Part shown: piece by piece, positions 25,673 through 34,532 of the stretch | How positions within the stretch are numbered: position 1 is the first letter of the stretch | How the letters are laid out: every line of letters starts with the position of its first letter | Assembly: GCF_008329565.1 (NCBI RefSeq) | Contig: NZ_NPKT01000014.1 | Span: 1-64,000, forward strand | Length of the DNA stretch: 64,000 bases | Direction: 5' to 3' | Origin: Mycolicibacterium sp. P1-5 | GTDB lineage: Bacteria > Actinomycetota > Actinomycetes > Mycobacteriales > Mycobacteriaceae | Made by a program: the position numbers and the translations under genes | The notes under the pieces: model-generated | What the model saw: the letters and a program-made list of their open reading frames with translations, nothing else | Databases searched by the model: none | Told to the model about the DNA's origin: nothing

Positions 25673-26476
25673 ATGCACGAGCAGCTCTCCGTCCACGACG
25701 TCACCTTCGCGGGGGCGAGTCCAGCTGAACTGCAACGCTATTGGTCTACGCTTGAAGTACGCTGCCTCAGCGTCATCGACACGGAACTGCTCGACCCTGC
25801 CTTCCGGCAGATTGTCGAGGGCAGCCACCATGTGGTACAGGCGGTCTGCCACGTGTTCGGCTCCGGCCGGGTCCCGGTCGACGAGGAGCCGGTCCGTGCT
25901 GCCCGCGGTGCTCTGTCCCGTTTGATCGACGTGGCCGCATCCGTCGACGCCCGCTGCATCTACCTGCTCACCGGCGGCCGCGGTGGACTGAGCTGGGAGC
26001 GGGCCGCCGAGGCCTTCGGTTCGGCGATCGAGCCATGTGTACGTGAGGCCGAGCAGGCCGGCGTCAGCCTCGCCATCGAGAACGCCTCAGCCTTGTACGC
26101 CGACATCCACATGGCGCACAGCCTGCGCGACACCATCACACTCGCGGAGTCGGCCGGGCTCGGCATCTGCATCGATCTGTTTCATTGCTGGGCCGAGGCG
26201 GACCTCACCGGGCTGCTGCGGGCAGCGCTTCCGCGAACGCGGCTGATCCAGCTGAGTGACTATGTGCTGGGCGATCGCGGACTGCCCGCCCGGGCGGTGC
26301 CGGGCGACGGCGCTATCCCGATCGAATCCTTTGTGGCACAGGCATTGACCGACGGCTACCGGTTCGGCTTCGACCTTGAATTGCTGGGACCCCGGATCGA
26401 CGCGGAAGGTCGAATGGTGGCCGCGCAGCGCGCGTGTGGCGTGGTTCGCGGGATGCTCGACCGGCTCGGCAGCTGA
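25673..26476 (+). CDS. Xylose-isomerase-like TIM-barrel protein
   Basis: 267 residues, ATG six bases after the sulfotransferase stop. TIM-barrel sugar-phosphate isomerase/endonuclease IV-like family: metal ligands expected in SLAIENAS (Glu), GICIDLFHCW (Asp and His), IQLSDYVLGDR (Asp) and GFDLELLG (Glu) are all present. Members isomerise or epimerise small polyols or hydroxyacids. Same operon as the sulfotransferase. The substrate is unknown. Confidence 0.82.
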   Translation: MHEQLSVHDVTFAGASPAELQRYWSTLEVRCLSVIDTELLDPAFRQIVEGSHHVVQAVCHVFGSGRVPVDEEPVRAARGALSRLIDVAASVDARCIYLLTGGRGGLSWERAAEAFGSAIEPCVREAEQAGVSLAIENASALYADIHMAHSLRDTITLAESAGLGICIDLFHCWAEADLTGLLRAALPRTRLIQLSDYVLGDRGLPARAVPGDGAIPIESFVAQALTDGYRFGFDLELLGPRIDAEGRMVAAQRACGVVRGMLDRLGS

Positions 26477-26495
26477 GAATAAGAGGGGGAGTCCA

Positions 26496-27704
26496 GTGGC
26501 GTTTGGCGACGGCCCGGATGACACGGTACTCGACGATGCGTGGAGCGAGTTCTGCGACCGGTTGAAGACCGCGGGCCGACAGGCGTTCAAAGACTTCAAC
26601 GCGACCTCGGGCGCGCAACGGGCCGACGCTTTCCGGTTTCTCACCCAGAACCTGGGACAGGCCTTCGACCTTGCCCTGGAAACCCGTGATCCCCGGTATC
26701 CGAGCATCCACCCGTTCTGCAACCCGACCCGCAAGCTCGGCGGCGACTGCGCCGATTTCACCTATCAGCAAGCCTGGATCGACGGTGCATCGACCTACCG
26801 GGTTACCGGAACGCGCGGAACCGCAAGGTTTTTCAACATTACCGTGCAGGGTGCCCGCCCGGCCGGTCCGCACGTACTACACGAGCCGTTCGGCGATGTC
26901 CCGGAGGCCAACGTGTTCGGCCACCAGCTGCAGGTTGAACCCGACGGTACCTTCGAGCTGTACATCGGCGGTTCCGAACGCGGCCCGAATTGGCTGCCGA
27001 CCACCGCGGCCTCCCGAAAGTTGTTCATCCGCCAAGGTTTCGACAGCTGGGACGAGCGGCCCGGACAGCTGCGCATCGAGCGGGTCGACATGGATTCACC
27101 CAAGCCGGTGCCGACGGCTGCCACGATGATCGACGCTTTTGGCTGGGCGGGTGACTTCGTCACCGGTTTGATGACCAGCTGGCCCGAATTCCCGTTCACC
27201 TATGGCGGTGTCGATGCCGAGCACCCGAACAGCTTTCCCGCGATGGATGCCACCGACGCGGATGTCAAGCGTGGCCGCACCGCGGCGAACATGTACTGGG
27301 AACTCGGCCCCGACGATGCGCTCATCGTCGAGTTCGACGCTCACGACGGGTTGTGGATGATCACCAACATGGGGGCGTTCTTCACCAGCATGGATTTCCT
27401 CTACCGCCCGGTCAGCTACACACCCAGTCGCGCGGCGATCGACGGTGACGGCAAGGTGCGCCTGGTTTTGGCCCACGAGGACCCCGGTGTGCACAACTGG
27501 GTCGATACCCAGGGCTTCGAACGGGGCAACCTCACCTACCGCCACATGCTCGAGGGGGAGCCGGTGGCACTGTACACCCGCCTGGTCACCCGAGCGCAAC
27601 TCGACGACGTTCTGCCGTCGGACACCAAGCGCGTCAACGCATCCGAACGCAGTGCGCAGCTGTGGGAGCGGTTCAACGGTGTGCGCGCCAGGTTCCCGCT
27701 CTGA
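26496..27704 (+). CDS. DUF1214-type protein of unknown function
   Basis: 402 residues from the GTG at 26496, with AGAGGGGGAG upstream; the open frame extends into the previous gene. The opening WSEFCDRLKTAG and the RVTGTRGTARFFNITVQGA segment resemble DUF1214-domain proteins that are common in mycobacteria and often sit beside sulfotransferases. No signal peptide or membrane segment. No catalytic motif is recognised. Last gene of the dioxygenase operon, convergent with the crotonase gene nine bases later. Confidence 0.75.
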   Translation: MAFGDGPDDTVLDDAWSEFCDRLKTAGRQAFKDFNATSGAQRADAFRFLTQNLGQAFDLALETRDPRYPSIHPFCNPTRKLGGDCADFTYQQAWIDGASTYRVTGTRGTARFFNITVQGARPAGPHVLHEPFGDVPEANVFGHQLQVEPDGTFELYIGGSERGPNWLPTTAASRKLFIRQGFDSWDERPGQLRIERVDMDSPKPVPTAATMIDAFGWAGDFVTGLMTSWPEFPFTYGGVDAEHPNSFPAMDATDADVKRGRTAANMYWELGPDDALIVEFDAHDGLWMITNMGAFFTSMDFLYRPVSYTPSRAAIDGDGKVRLVLAHEDPGVHNWVDTQGFERGNLTYRHMLEGEPVALYTRLVTRAQLDDVLPSDTKRVNASERSAQLWERFNGVRARFPL

Positions 27705-27712
27705 TGCGGGCG

Positions 27713-28429
27713 CTACTTCGCGCGGTTCATCACCCGGTCGGCGGCTTGCCAGTGTTCATCGGACACCCACAGTTCGGCGAAGGCGTCGATGGCTTCGGCC
27801 GGTGTGACGCCGGCGATCACCTTCTTGATTTTCCCGGCCGGCCGGTTGGCCAACGACCTTGCCAGCGTCTGCCATTCGTCGTCGAACGATGCTCGGGGAA
27901 CCACCCGGTCGATCAGGCCCCACCGCTCGGCGTCGCCGGCGGTGAGAATTGTGCCGGATCCGGCGAGCAACAGAGCCTTGCTCTTGCCGACGAGCGCCGC
28001 CAGCCGCTCGGCCCCGCCCCAGGCGGGCATGATCTCCAACGACACCTGGTTGAAACCGATCTTGATGTCGTCGGCGGCGATCCGGATGTCGGCGGCGACG
28101 GCGACCTCGGCGCCGCCACCGAGGGCGTGCCCGTTCAGTGCGGCGATGACCGGCGCCGGGAACGCAGCGATGCGATCGCAGATCGCGCGCATGCGGGCCG
28201 CCATGTCGGCGGCTTCCTCGGTCGTGCGCAGCGTGCTGAGTTCCTTGAGGTCTCCACCGGACACGAAGGCCCGGTCGCCGCCGCCGCGGATGACCAAGGC
28301 CTGCGCCCCGGCCGCGGCGTCGAGCGCCTCTTCGAGCTCGCCCATGGTCGACAACGCGATCGCGTTACGGGCGTGCGGACGGTCGATCGTGAGGACCGTA
28401 AGTCCGTCGCTCGACTCCAGATCGACCAT
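27713..28429 (-). CDS. Enoyl-CoA hydratase/isomerase family protein
   Basis: 238 residues from the ATG at 28429 with GGAG nine bases upstream; the frame is open to 28531 but crosses the shared promoter. Crotonase loops: GDRAFVSGGDLKEL and NGHALGGGAEVAVAADIRIA, with FNQVSLEIMPAWGGAERL giving the Glu of the second active-site position. Slightly short for the family but complete. Divergent from an acyl-CoA ligase, with which it shares the operator candidate at 28458-28476. Confidence 0.9.
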   Translation of the reverse strand: MVDLESSDGLTVLTIDRPHARNAIALSTMGELEEALDAAAGAQALVIRGGGDRAFVSGGDLKELSTLRTTEEAADMAARMRAICDRIAAFPAPVIAALNGHALGGGAEVAVAADIRIAADDIKIGFNQVSLEIMPAWGGAERLAALVGKSKALLLAGSGTILTAGDAERWGLIDRVVPRASFDDEWQTLARSLANRPAGKIKKVIAGVTPAEAIDAFAELWVSDEHWQAADRVMNRAK

Positions 28430-28451
28430 GGTTCCGTTCTCCAATTTCGGT

Positions 28452-28476
28452 ATTGGCATTCTCGATGACGGAGAAT
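28452..28476. promoter_or_regulatory. Class II operator candidate between crotonase and ligase genes
   Basis: ATTGGCATTCTC (28452-28463), seven bases, GAGAAT (28471-28476). The same arrangement with the same 12-base left part occurs at 9555-9579. The location between two divergent genes fits coordinate control. Confidence 0.5.
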
Positions 28477-28502
28477 AGCATCGCCAAGCGGAGGTGCTGC
28501 AG

Positions 28503-30035
28503 TTGAGGAATATCCCGGTTGAGCTGAGCAAACGCTACATCGAGGAGGGCTGGTGGACGTCGGATACTCTCGGCGAGCTGCTGGCCAGAGGCCTGGCGGC
28601 GAACCCGGACACCGGGTTCTGGGTGCACTCTGCGGTGCGTCCCTTCAGCGGGACGTTTCGCGACGTGGAGATCTTGGCGCGCCGGTTGGCGGCGGGGTTG
28701 CGGGCCCGCGGGGTAGGGCCTGGCGACGTTATCGCCTTCCAGCTGCCGAACTGGGTCGAGGCCGCCGTGACGTACTGGGCGACGTCGTTCCTCGGCGCCG
28801 TCGTGGTGCCGATCGTGCACTTCTACGGCCGTAAGGAACTGACGCACATCATCGGTACGGCGCGACCGAAGGTCTTCATCACCACCGAGCAGTTCGGCCA
28901 CATGCGCTTTCAGCCCGACCTGTGTGCCGGCGTTCCGATCGTTGGGCTGGTGGGGGACACCTTCGACGAGCTGCTGGCCGAGGAGCCGATGGAAGGCGAG
29001 CTGCACACCGATCCGGCCGCCCCCGCGCTCATCGCGTTCACCTCCGGAACCACCCGCGATCCCAAGGGTGTGATCCACAGTCACCAGACGCTGGGGTTCG
29101 AAACGCGCCAGTTGCTCGCGAACTACGCGGCGGACCGGGGTCGGCAGATCACCGCCACTCCCGTCGGCCACTTCATCGGGATGGTCGGTGCCTTCCTCAT
29201 CCCGGTGCTCGAGGGCGCGCCCATCGACCTGACCGACGTCTGGGACCCGGGCCGAGTGCTGGAACTGATGGAGTCCGAAGGCATGTCGATCGGTGGCGGA
29301 CCGCCGTATTTCGTGACCAGCCTGCTCGATCACCCCAAGTTCACCGACTCGCACATGAGCCGGATCAAGCACGTCGGCCTCGGTGGTTCCACGGTGCCGG
29401 TCGCGGTGACCCGTCGACTCGCCGATCTTGGCGTGCACGTCTTTCGGTCCTATGGCAGCACCGAGCACCCGTCGATCACGGGCTCGCGAGTGGATGCGCC
29501 GGAGGACAAGCGACTGCTGACCGACGGCGATGCTCGGCCGGGCGTCGAGGTCAGGCTGACCGAAGAGGGCGAAATCCTCTCTCGCGGACCGGATCTCTGC
29601 TTGGGTTATACCGACGACGAGTTGACCAAGAAGTCCTTCGACGACGAAGGCTGGTACCACACCGGCGACATCGGGGTCCTCGACGAGGACGGCTATCTGA
29701 CCATCACCGACCGCAAGGCCGACGTGATCATCCGCGGGGGGGAGAACATCAGCGCCCTCGAAGTGGAGGAGCTGCTGCTGAGCATGCCCGCCGTCGCCGA
29801 AGCGGTCGTGGTGTCCGCGCCGGACGCCCGTCTCGGTGAGCACACCGCGGCGGTGCTGCGCGTCAAGGACGGCTACCAGATGCCCTCGCTGGAGGAGGTT
29901 CGCGCGCACTTCGAGAGCTGTGGGGCGGCCCGGCAGAAGTGGCCCGAGGAACTGCACGAGGTCGCCGACTACCCGCGCACCGCCAGCGGCAAGGTGCAGA
30001 AGTACCTGGTGCGCAAGGGTATTGCCGAGGGTTGA
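28503..30035 (+). CDS. Acyl-CoA synthetase (AMP-forming)
   Basis: 510 residues from TTG 28503, eight bases after GGAGG; a GTG at 28494 would sit on the ribosome-binding site. ANL-family motifs: AFTSGTTRDPKGVIHS (P-loop), YGSTEHPS, GWYHTGDIG and the catalytic Lys in ASGKVQKYLVRK. Activates a carboxylic acid to its CoA thioester via an acyl-adenylate. The substrate is not predictable. The stop overlaps the left arm of a long inverted repeat that should terminate transcription from both sides. Confidence 0.92.
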   Translation: MRNIPVELSKRYIEEGWWTSDTLGELLARGLAANPDTGFWVHSAVRPFSGTFRDVEILARRLAAGLRARGVGPGDVIAFQLPNWVEAAVTYWATSFLGAVVVPIVHFYGRKELTHIIGTARPKVFITTEQFGHMRFQPDLCAGVPIVGLVGDTFDELLAEEPMEGELHTDPAAPALIAFTSGTTRDPKGVIHSHQTLGFETRQLLANYAADRGRQITATPVGHFIGMVGAFLIPVLEGAPIDLTDVWDPGRVLELMESEGMSIGGGPPYFVTSLLDHPKFTDSHMSRIKHVGLGGSTVPVAVTRRLADLGVHVFRSYGSTEHPSITGSRVDAPEDKRLLTDGDARPGVEVRLTEEGEILSRGPDLCLGYTDDELTKKSFDDEGWYHTGDIGVLDEDGYLTITDRKADVIIRGGENISALEVEELLLSMPAVAEAVVVSAPDARLGEHTAAVLRVKDGYQMPSLEEVRAHFESCGAARQKWPEELHEVADYPRTASGKVQKYLVRKGIAEG

Positions 30036-30089
30036 GACCGCACTGAGAGCGAAGATTTTGCGAAAATGTCGCTCTCAGTGCGGTCTCAA
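30032..30089. repeat. Perfect 21-base inverted repeat (hairpin), copy 1
   Basis: Arms at 30032-30052 and 30069-30089 are exact reverse complements. The 16-base centre contains a further ATTTT/AAAAT pairing. The hairpin overlaps the stop codons of both convergent genes and can act as a terminator. The right arm recurs almost exactly at 31007-31027. Confidence 0.85.
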
Positions 30090-30913
30090 GGCCAGGTTTG
30101 CCGGACCCGACGCACGATGTCGGATCTCCGGTGGCCGGCGATCACTCTGACGCGGCGCCAGCCGACGTGGGCGATGTATTCCGATCGAATCAAGTCGTCG
30201 TCATAGGTGCCGCGCTCGAGTCGATGTTGCTCGCCGTCGTACTCGACGGCGACCATCACGTCGGGCCAGCCCATGTCGAGAAAGTAGTGCTGCCCGCCGG
30301 GCCTCGCGACCGGTATCTGGGTCTGCGGCCGTGGAAATCCCGCGCTCATCAACAGCAGACGCAGCCAGGTCTCCCGCGGCGACTGGGCACCTGCGTCAAC
30401 CAACTCCAGTAGCCGGCCCACCCGTCGCAGGCCCTTGACGTGCGGATGATTCTCCGCGACCGCACGGACGTCGGCGATGGCAAAGTTGGCGGCTGCGGCC
30501 AACGCATCGAGCTGCTGGACAGCTCGTCCGGTTGGGCCTCCGCGCGCCAGGTCAAAAGCGGTTCGTGCAACGCTGGTGAGGGTAATGCCGTGCCGCGCAA
30601 TGATCTCGGTAGCAAGCAGAGCATCTTCGCGAACCTAGACGCCGGGTGGAGATTTGCGGCCGGGCCAGTTCACCTCAACGATCGCGTCGTGGTCGACCCA
30701 CTTCGCGCCATGCAGCGCGGCTGCTGCGACACCCGAGATAACCCCCTGACGTTGGGACCACAGCCAGGTCGCGACGGTGCGGTCACGCAAAGACGGTGGC
30801 GCGCCCTTGACGGTGTACACGCCCGGCAGTAGCCGCTGATAGCGAGCCCGCAAGTCGTACTTGGTGACCTTGCCTGCGGCCAATGCCTCGCTGCCGATGA
30901 ACACCTGCGCCAT
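30086..30913 (-). pseudogene. AbiEi-like/DUF559 protein interrupted by one amber codon
   Basis: From the ATG at 30913 (MAQVFIGSEALAAG) the frame runs to a TAG at 30637-30635, then continues in the same frame to 30086. The first part looks like an AbiEi-type antitoxin N-terminus (GVYTVKG, GVISGVAAAALHGAKW). The second part is a DUF559/Vsr-like nuclease fold (FLDMGWPDVMVAVEYDGEQHR, GWRRVRVI). Joined, they give about 275 residues, the usual size of a single mycobacterial protein of this type. One nonsense change therefore appears to have broken the gene. An internal ATG or GTG could still allow the C-terminal half to be made (ATG-like start at 30502). Confidence 0.78.
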
Positions 30914-30969
30914 GGGTCGCAAGCGTGGCAGAGGCGGAGGGTCGACGCTTTCGGCTATCCACAGCTGTT

Positions 30970-31027
30970 TTGAGACAGCACTCAGGGCGACTTGCCGGCG
31001 AAATCTTCGCTCTCAGTGCGGTTTCAA
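30970..31027. repeat. Imperfect 21-base inverted repeat (hairpin), copy 2
   Basis: Arms at 30970-30990 and 31007-31027 with four mismatches. The right arm is a direct repeat of the right arm of copy 1 (20 of 21 bases, plus a preceding GCGAAA). The two hairpins bracket the broken AbiEi/DUF559-type gene. It overlaps the stop codon of the flavoprotein gene. Confidence 0.78.
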
Positions 31028-32658
31028 CGGCCAGCAGCCGCGCGTCCGGCGCGATAGCCGAACACCATGGCCGGACCCAAGGTTCCGCCGGCTCCGCCGT
31101 ACGCGCGGCCGGTCACGCCGGCCATCGCATTTCCGGCGGCAAACAGGCCGGGGATCGGCTCACCGCTGACGTGCAGCACCCGGCCGTCGCGGTCCGTACG
31201 CGGGCCGCCCTTGGTGCCCATGGCGCCGATTCCCACCGGCACGGCGTAATACGGTGGGGTGTCCAGCGGCCCGAGCGTCTGCAGCGCCGGGGTGGCGGCT
31301 GAGTTGTCACCCCAATAGCCGTCGTATGCGCTTGCACCACGACCGAATTCGGGATCGACCTCGGCGGCGACATTGTCGTTCCACACGGCGAGGGTGTCGG
31401 CCAGCCCGTGGGCATCGATCCCGGTCTTGTCTTCCAGCTCGGCCAGCGTCACCGACTTGTTGAACCAGTCGGGTACCTCACCGCCCGGCTCGACCCCGAG
31501 GAAGCCGTACCGCTTGAGATGTTGGTCGTCGAACACTATCCAGGCCGGATCGTTGACGTATCCGTGCCGCGGGTCGAGCTGGTGGAACGGACCGGACATC
31601 GAGTTGTACTCACCGGCCTCGTTGAGGAAGCGCTTTCCGGCCCGGTTGACAATGATGCTGCGCGGGCGGGTGCGTTCCAGTCGCACACTGCGGCTGCGCG
31701 GCTTGCCGCCCAATGTGTCACCGGGTATCTGGATGACCGGCACCCACCAGGCTTCACCCATGTTCGCCAGGTCTGCGCCGTGCGCCATCGCCATCCGCAG
31801 ACCATCGCCGGTATTGTTCGGCGGCGACACTGGGCCGCGCAGCGGCCCGCGCAGGTAGGCCTCGACCAGGCGCTGGTCCCACTCGAATCCGCCGGTGCCG
31901 AGAATCACTGCCTTAGTGGCGCGGAGCCGAATCTCCTTGTCGCCATGTGCAATCCGAACTCCGGCGATACCCGATGCCGACCCGATCAGCTCGAGCGCAC
32001 GCGCCTCGGTGACCGGAGTGACTCCGAGGTCCAGCAGCCCCTTGAGGAGGCCGGCGATCAGTGCGGTACCGGCGACGCAGTAGTCACCCTCCATATCGTC
32101 GACGGCGGCGTGGATGCGGGCCCGCGTCTCGGCATCGATACCGACATTGCTGAAGTCGACGGGGAACGACGTGATGCGCGAAGCCCATTCACCCACGGTG
32201 GCCCGGTCGAACGGTTTGGCATTCAGCGAGCGTCCACCGCCAGGCTGCCCGCCGGGCAACTCGGGCTTGTAGTCGGGAAAGCCCTCGGCGACCTCGAATT
32301 GCAGTGCGCTGTGCGCCTCGACGAAGTCCAGCATCGCCGGGCCGGTCCGCACGAAGGTTTCGACGAGTTCCCGGTCCATGACGCCCAGCGATTGGGCCTC
32401 AAGGTATTTCAGCGCGTCCTCGACAGTCAGCTCACCGCCGGCCGCCCGGTTGTGCGCAGGAATCCAGACGATGCCGCCGGACACCGCCGTGGTGCCACCG
32501 ACCGTCGGTGCCTTCTCGAACACCGCCACTGAGGCACCGTTGGCCGCGGCGGTCAATGCGGCCGTCAGGCCGGCCGCGCCCGTGCCGAGCACCACGACGT
32601 CGGCTTCCTGGTCCCACGCAGGTGGGCCGGATTGGCCTGAGTCCCAGGTATCCGACAT
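31024..32658 (-). CDS. FAD-binding dehydrogenase, KstD/fumarate-reductase-like
   Basis: 544 residues from the ATG at 32658 with AGGAG seven bases upstream. N-terminal dinucleotide fold VVLGTGAAGLTAALTAAANG with FEKAPTVGGTTAVSGG, and the C-terminal RAYGGAGGTLGPAMVFGYRAG that closes the FAD site. The family includes 3-ketosteroid dehydrogenases and related enzymes that desaturate or reduce cyclic substrates. Adjacent to and leftward of the IclR gene; a related enzyme lies at 37109-38857 in the neighbouring operon. The substrate is unknown, and a ring ketone is plausible. Confidence 0.88.
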   Translation of the reverse strand: MSDTWDSGQSGPPAWDQEADVVVLGTGAAGLTAALTAAANGASVAVFEKAPTVGGTTAVSGGIVWIPAHNRAAGGELTVEDALKYLEAQSLGVMDRELVETFVRTGPAMLDFVEAHSALQFEVAEGFPDYKPELPGGQPGGGRSLNAKPFDRATVGEWASRITSFPVDFSNVGIDAETRARIHAAVDDMEGDYCVAGTALIAGLLKGLLDLGVTPVTEARALELIGSASGIAGVRIAHGDKEIRLRATKAVILGTGGFEWDQRLVEAYLRGPLRGPVSPPNNTGDGLRMAMAHGADLANMGEAWWVPVIQIPGDTLGGKPRSRSVRLERTRPRSIIVNRAGKRFLNEAGEYNSMSGPFHQLDPRHGYVNDPAWIVFDDQHLKRYGFLGVEPGGEVPDWFNKSVTLAELEDKTGIDAHGLADTLAVWNDNVAAEVDPEFGRGASAYDGYWGDNSAATPALQTLGPLDTPPYYAVPVGIGAMGTKGGPRTDRDGRVLHVSGEPIPGLFAAGNAMAGVTGRAYGGAGGTLGPAMVFGYRAGRAAAGR

Positions 32659-32704
32659 CGCTTCACTCCTATTGCCGCACACGGGTATTGGCGCGTGCGA
32701 TTAC

Positions 32705-32720
32705 CGAACGAGGGTGTTCG
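32705..32720. promoter_or_regulatory. Inverted repeat upstream of the flavoprotein gene
   Basis: CGAAC-GAGGGT-GTTCG lies 47-62 bases before the flavoprotein start, in the gap after the IclR gene stop. Candidate operator; the binding protein is unknown. Confidence 0.4.
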
Positions 32721-32795
32721 TTGTTGTCACGCTAATGACGCCGATCGTTCAGTGTCAAGCGCTCCGCCCCGCATTTCCGCAGTTCAGCGGGGTGC

Positions 32796-33497
32796 TTAAC
32801 TCAGAACGGCCGACAGCCGCTGCGCGGCCGCGATCACCGAGTCCCGGCCGTGCAGCACGACATCTTCGCGATGCGAGATGAGATTGATACAGGTGTGCGG
32901 CGAGCCGGGCGGCCGGTGCACCGGCACACCGAGGCCGTAGGTGTTGGGCTCGACCTCGCCGTAGGTAATGATCCAGCCTTGCTCGCGCGCCCGGGTGACG
33001 AGTGGGCGTTCGCCGGGGCGCGGCGGCATGCTGGCCAGCAGCGCGATTCCGGCCGCGCCGCGCTCGAGGGGATGGCGACTGCCTTCGTGGAAGGACAGCT
33101 GATACGAGACCCGGGTCGGCACGATCACGGCAATCGCGACCTGCTGATCACCCTCGGCGACCAGTAGGGACACCGTGGTGCCGAGTTCGTCGGCGAGATC
33201 ACGCAACGTCGGCATCGACAACTCGCGGATGTTGTTGTCGAACGACGCACCCAGCGCGGCCAGGCCCGCTGCCGCCCGGAACCGGCCGTCCTCGGCCTTG
33301 GCCACCAGCCGGTAGGACGCCAACGTGCTCAGGAGCCGGTAGGCGATGGTTCGGTGTACGCCGATGTGGTCGGCCACCTGCTGGATGGTCAGCCCGCCTT
33401 TGGCGGCCGCGACCAGTTGTAACGCGTGCAAGCCGCGGGCCAGCGTTTGTGACCCCGGCGCTGCGCTGACCGGGCTTTCGGTGGGTGTCTGCGTCAT
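32796..33497 (-). CDS. IclR-family transcriptional regulator
   Basis: 233 residues from the ATG at 33497. The N-terminal winged HTH (TLARGLHALQLVAAAKGGLT, IQQVADHIGVHRTIAYRLLS) and C-terminal effector domain (LRDLADELGTTVSLLVAEGD) are typical. IclR proteins often control aromatic and acyl-CoA catabolism, and MhpR, the regulator of mhp genes, belongs to this family. It is divergent from the mhp-like operon across 171 bases that contain two inverted repeats, so direct control of that operon is the simplest reading. Confidence 0.9.
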   Translation of the reverse strand: MTQTPTESPVSAAPGSQTLARGLHALQLVAAAKGGLTIQQVADHIGVHRTIAYRLLSTLASYRLVAKAEDGRFRAAAGLAALGASFDNNIRELSMPTLRDLADELGTTVSLLVAEGDQQVAIAVIVPTRVSYQLSFHEGSRHPLERGAAGIALLASMPPRPGERPLVTRAREQGWIITYGEVEPNTYGLGVPVHRPPGSPHTCINLISHREDVVLHGRDSVIAAAQRLSAVLS

Positions 33498-33582
33498 GTC
33501 GTCCCCGTGCCTGAGGTGCGAAAGCGGGCTCGAGTCACCCTGAAGTGCCTTGACAGACGGCACTCCGAGAGTGATGCTCTTA

Positions 33583-33602
33583 AACTATCGCACACCGTAG
33601 TT
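33583..33602. promoter_or_regulatory. Inverted repeat between the IclR gene and the mhp-like operon
   Basis: AACTA (33583-33587) and TAGTT (33598-33602) around ten bases. Spacing and position suit an IclR-family operator. Confidence 0.4.
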
Positions 33603-33632
33603 CAATAATTACACATACCGCTTACAAAAAGC

Positions 33633-33647
33633 GAGAATCCCATTATC
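33633..33647. promoter_or_regulatory. Class I operator candidate upstream of the mhp-like operon
   Basis: GAGAATCCCATTATC matches GAGAAY-N3-RTTMTC and sits 21 bases before the first gene of the operon, where a bound repressor would block transcription or initiation. Confidence 0.55.
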
Positions 33648-33668
33648 ACCGAGGATAGGGGCAGCCGG

Positions 33669-34532
33669 GTGCCAGAGTTCGAGAGCGTCTGGAGCGATCT
33701 GCAGGGCGTCGCGTTCTCGCAGGGCTATCTGGATGCCGGCGACGTGCGCACTCGCTATCTCCATGCCGGCGACCCAACCAAGCCGACACTTGTGCTTCTG
33801 CACGGTTCGGGTGGCCACGCCGAGGCGTACGTTCGCAACCTCGAGGCCCACGCCGAACACTTCTCCACCTGGTCGATCGACATGCTGGGCCACGGGTACA
33901 CCGACAAGCCCGGGCATCCGCTGGAGATTGCGCACTATGTCGACCACCTTGCCGCCGTCCTCGACACGATCGGCGCGGACAAGGCCTACATCTCCGGTGA
34001 ATCACTGGGCGGCTGGGTGGCCTCGCGTTTCGCCGTCGATCATCCCGACCGGCTCGAGCGGCTGGTGCTCAACACCGCAGGTGGGTCGCAGGCCGACCCC
34101 GAAGTGATGAAGCGGATCATCACGCTGTCGATGGCTGCCGCGGAGAACCCGAGCTGGGAAACCGTGCAGGCCAGGATCAAGTGGCTGATGGCCGACAAGT
34201 CGAAGGATTACGACGACATCGTCGCCAGCCGCCAACGGGTGTACCGGCAGCCCGGGTTCGTCAACGCGATGCGCGACATCATGGCGCTGCAAGACCCCGA
34301 GATCCGGCAGCGAAACCTGATGACTCCCAGCGACTACGGCGCTGTCAAGGCCCCGACGCTGGTGCTGTGGACCAGTGACGACCCCACCGCCGACACCACC
34401 GAGGGTCGCCGGATTTCGGAGATGATCCCGGGCGCCCGGTTCGAAATCATGGAAGGCTGCGGGCACTGGCCGCAGTACGAGGACCCCAAGACGTTCAACC
34501 GCCTGCACATCGACTTTCTGTTGGGCCGATGA
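33669..34532 (+). CDS. Alpha/beta hydrolase, MhpC/HsaD-like
   Basis: 287 residues, GTG start. Alpha/beta-hydrolase features: oxyanion region LLHGSGGHAEAY, nucleophile elbow SGESLGGW (Ser), Asp in LWTSDDPTAD and the C-terminal His in MEGCGHWPQYEDP. MhpC/BphD/HsaD enzymes cleave the C-C bond of meta-cleavage products. It is followed by genes for the preceding two steps (MhpA-type and MhpB-type), supporting that role. A second hydrolase at 41981 closes the same operon. Overlaps the next gene by four bases. Confidence 0.87.
   Translation: MPEFESVWSDLQGVAFSQGYLDAGDVRTRYLHAGDPTKPTLVLLHGSGGHAEAYVRNLEAHAEHFSTWSIDMLGHGYTDKPGHPLEIAHYVDHLAAVLDTIGADKAYISGESLGGWVASRFAVDHPDRLERLVLNTAGGSQADPEVMKRIITLSMAAAENPSWETVQARIKWLMADKSKDYDDIVASRQRVYRQPGFVNAMRDIMALQDPEIRQRNLMTPSDYGAVKAPTLVLWTSDDPTADTTEGRRISEMIPGARFEIMEGCGHWPQYEDPKTFNRLHIDFLLGR

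Noticed and set aside
28365..29957. Long leftward open frame (530 residues) opposite the acyl-CoA ligase
   Set aside because: It is the antisense shadow of a clear ligase gene; the composition is typical of high-GC mirror frames and no domain is recognisable.
30086..30502. Independent small DUF559 gene starting at 30502
   Set aside because: The upstream sequence continues in the same frame with only one stop codon to an AbiEi-like N-terminus, so a single broken gene explains both parts better.
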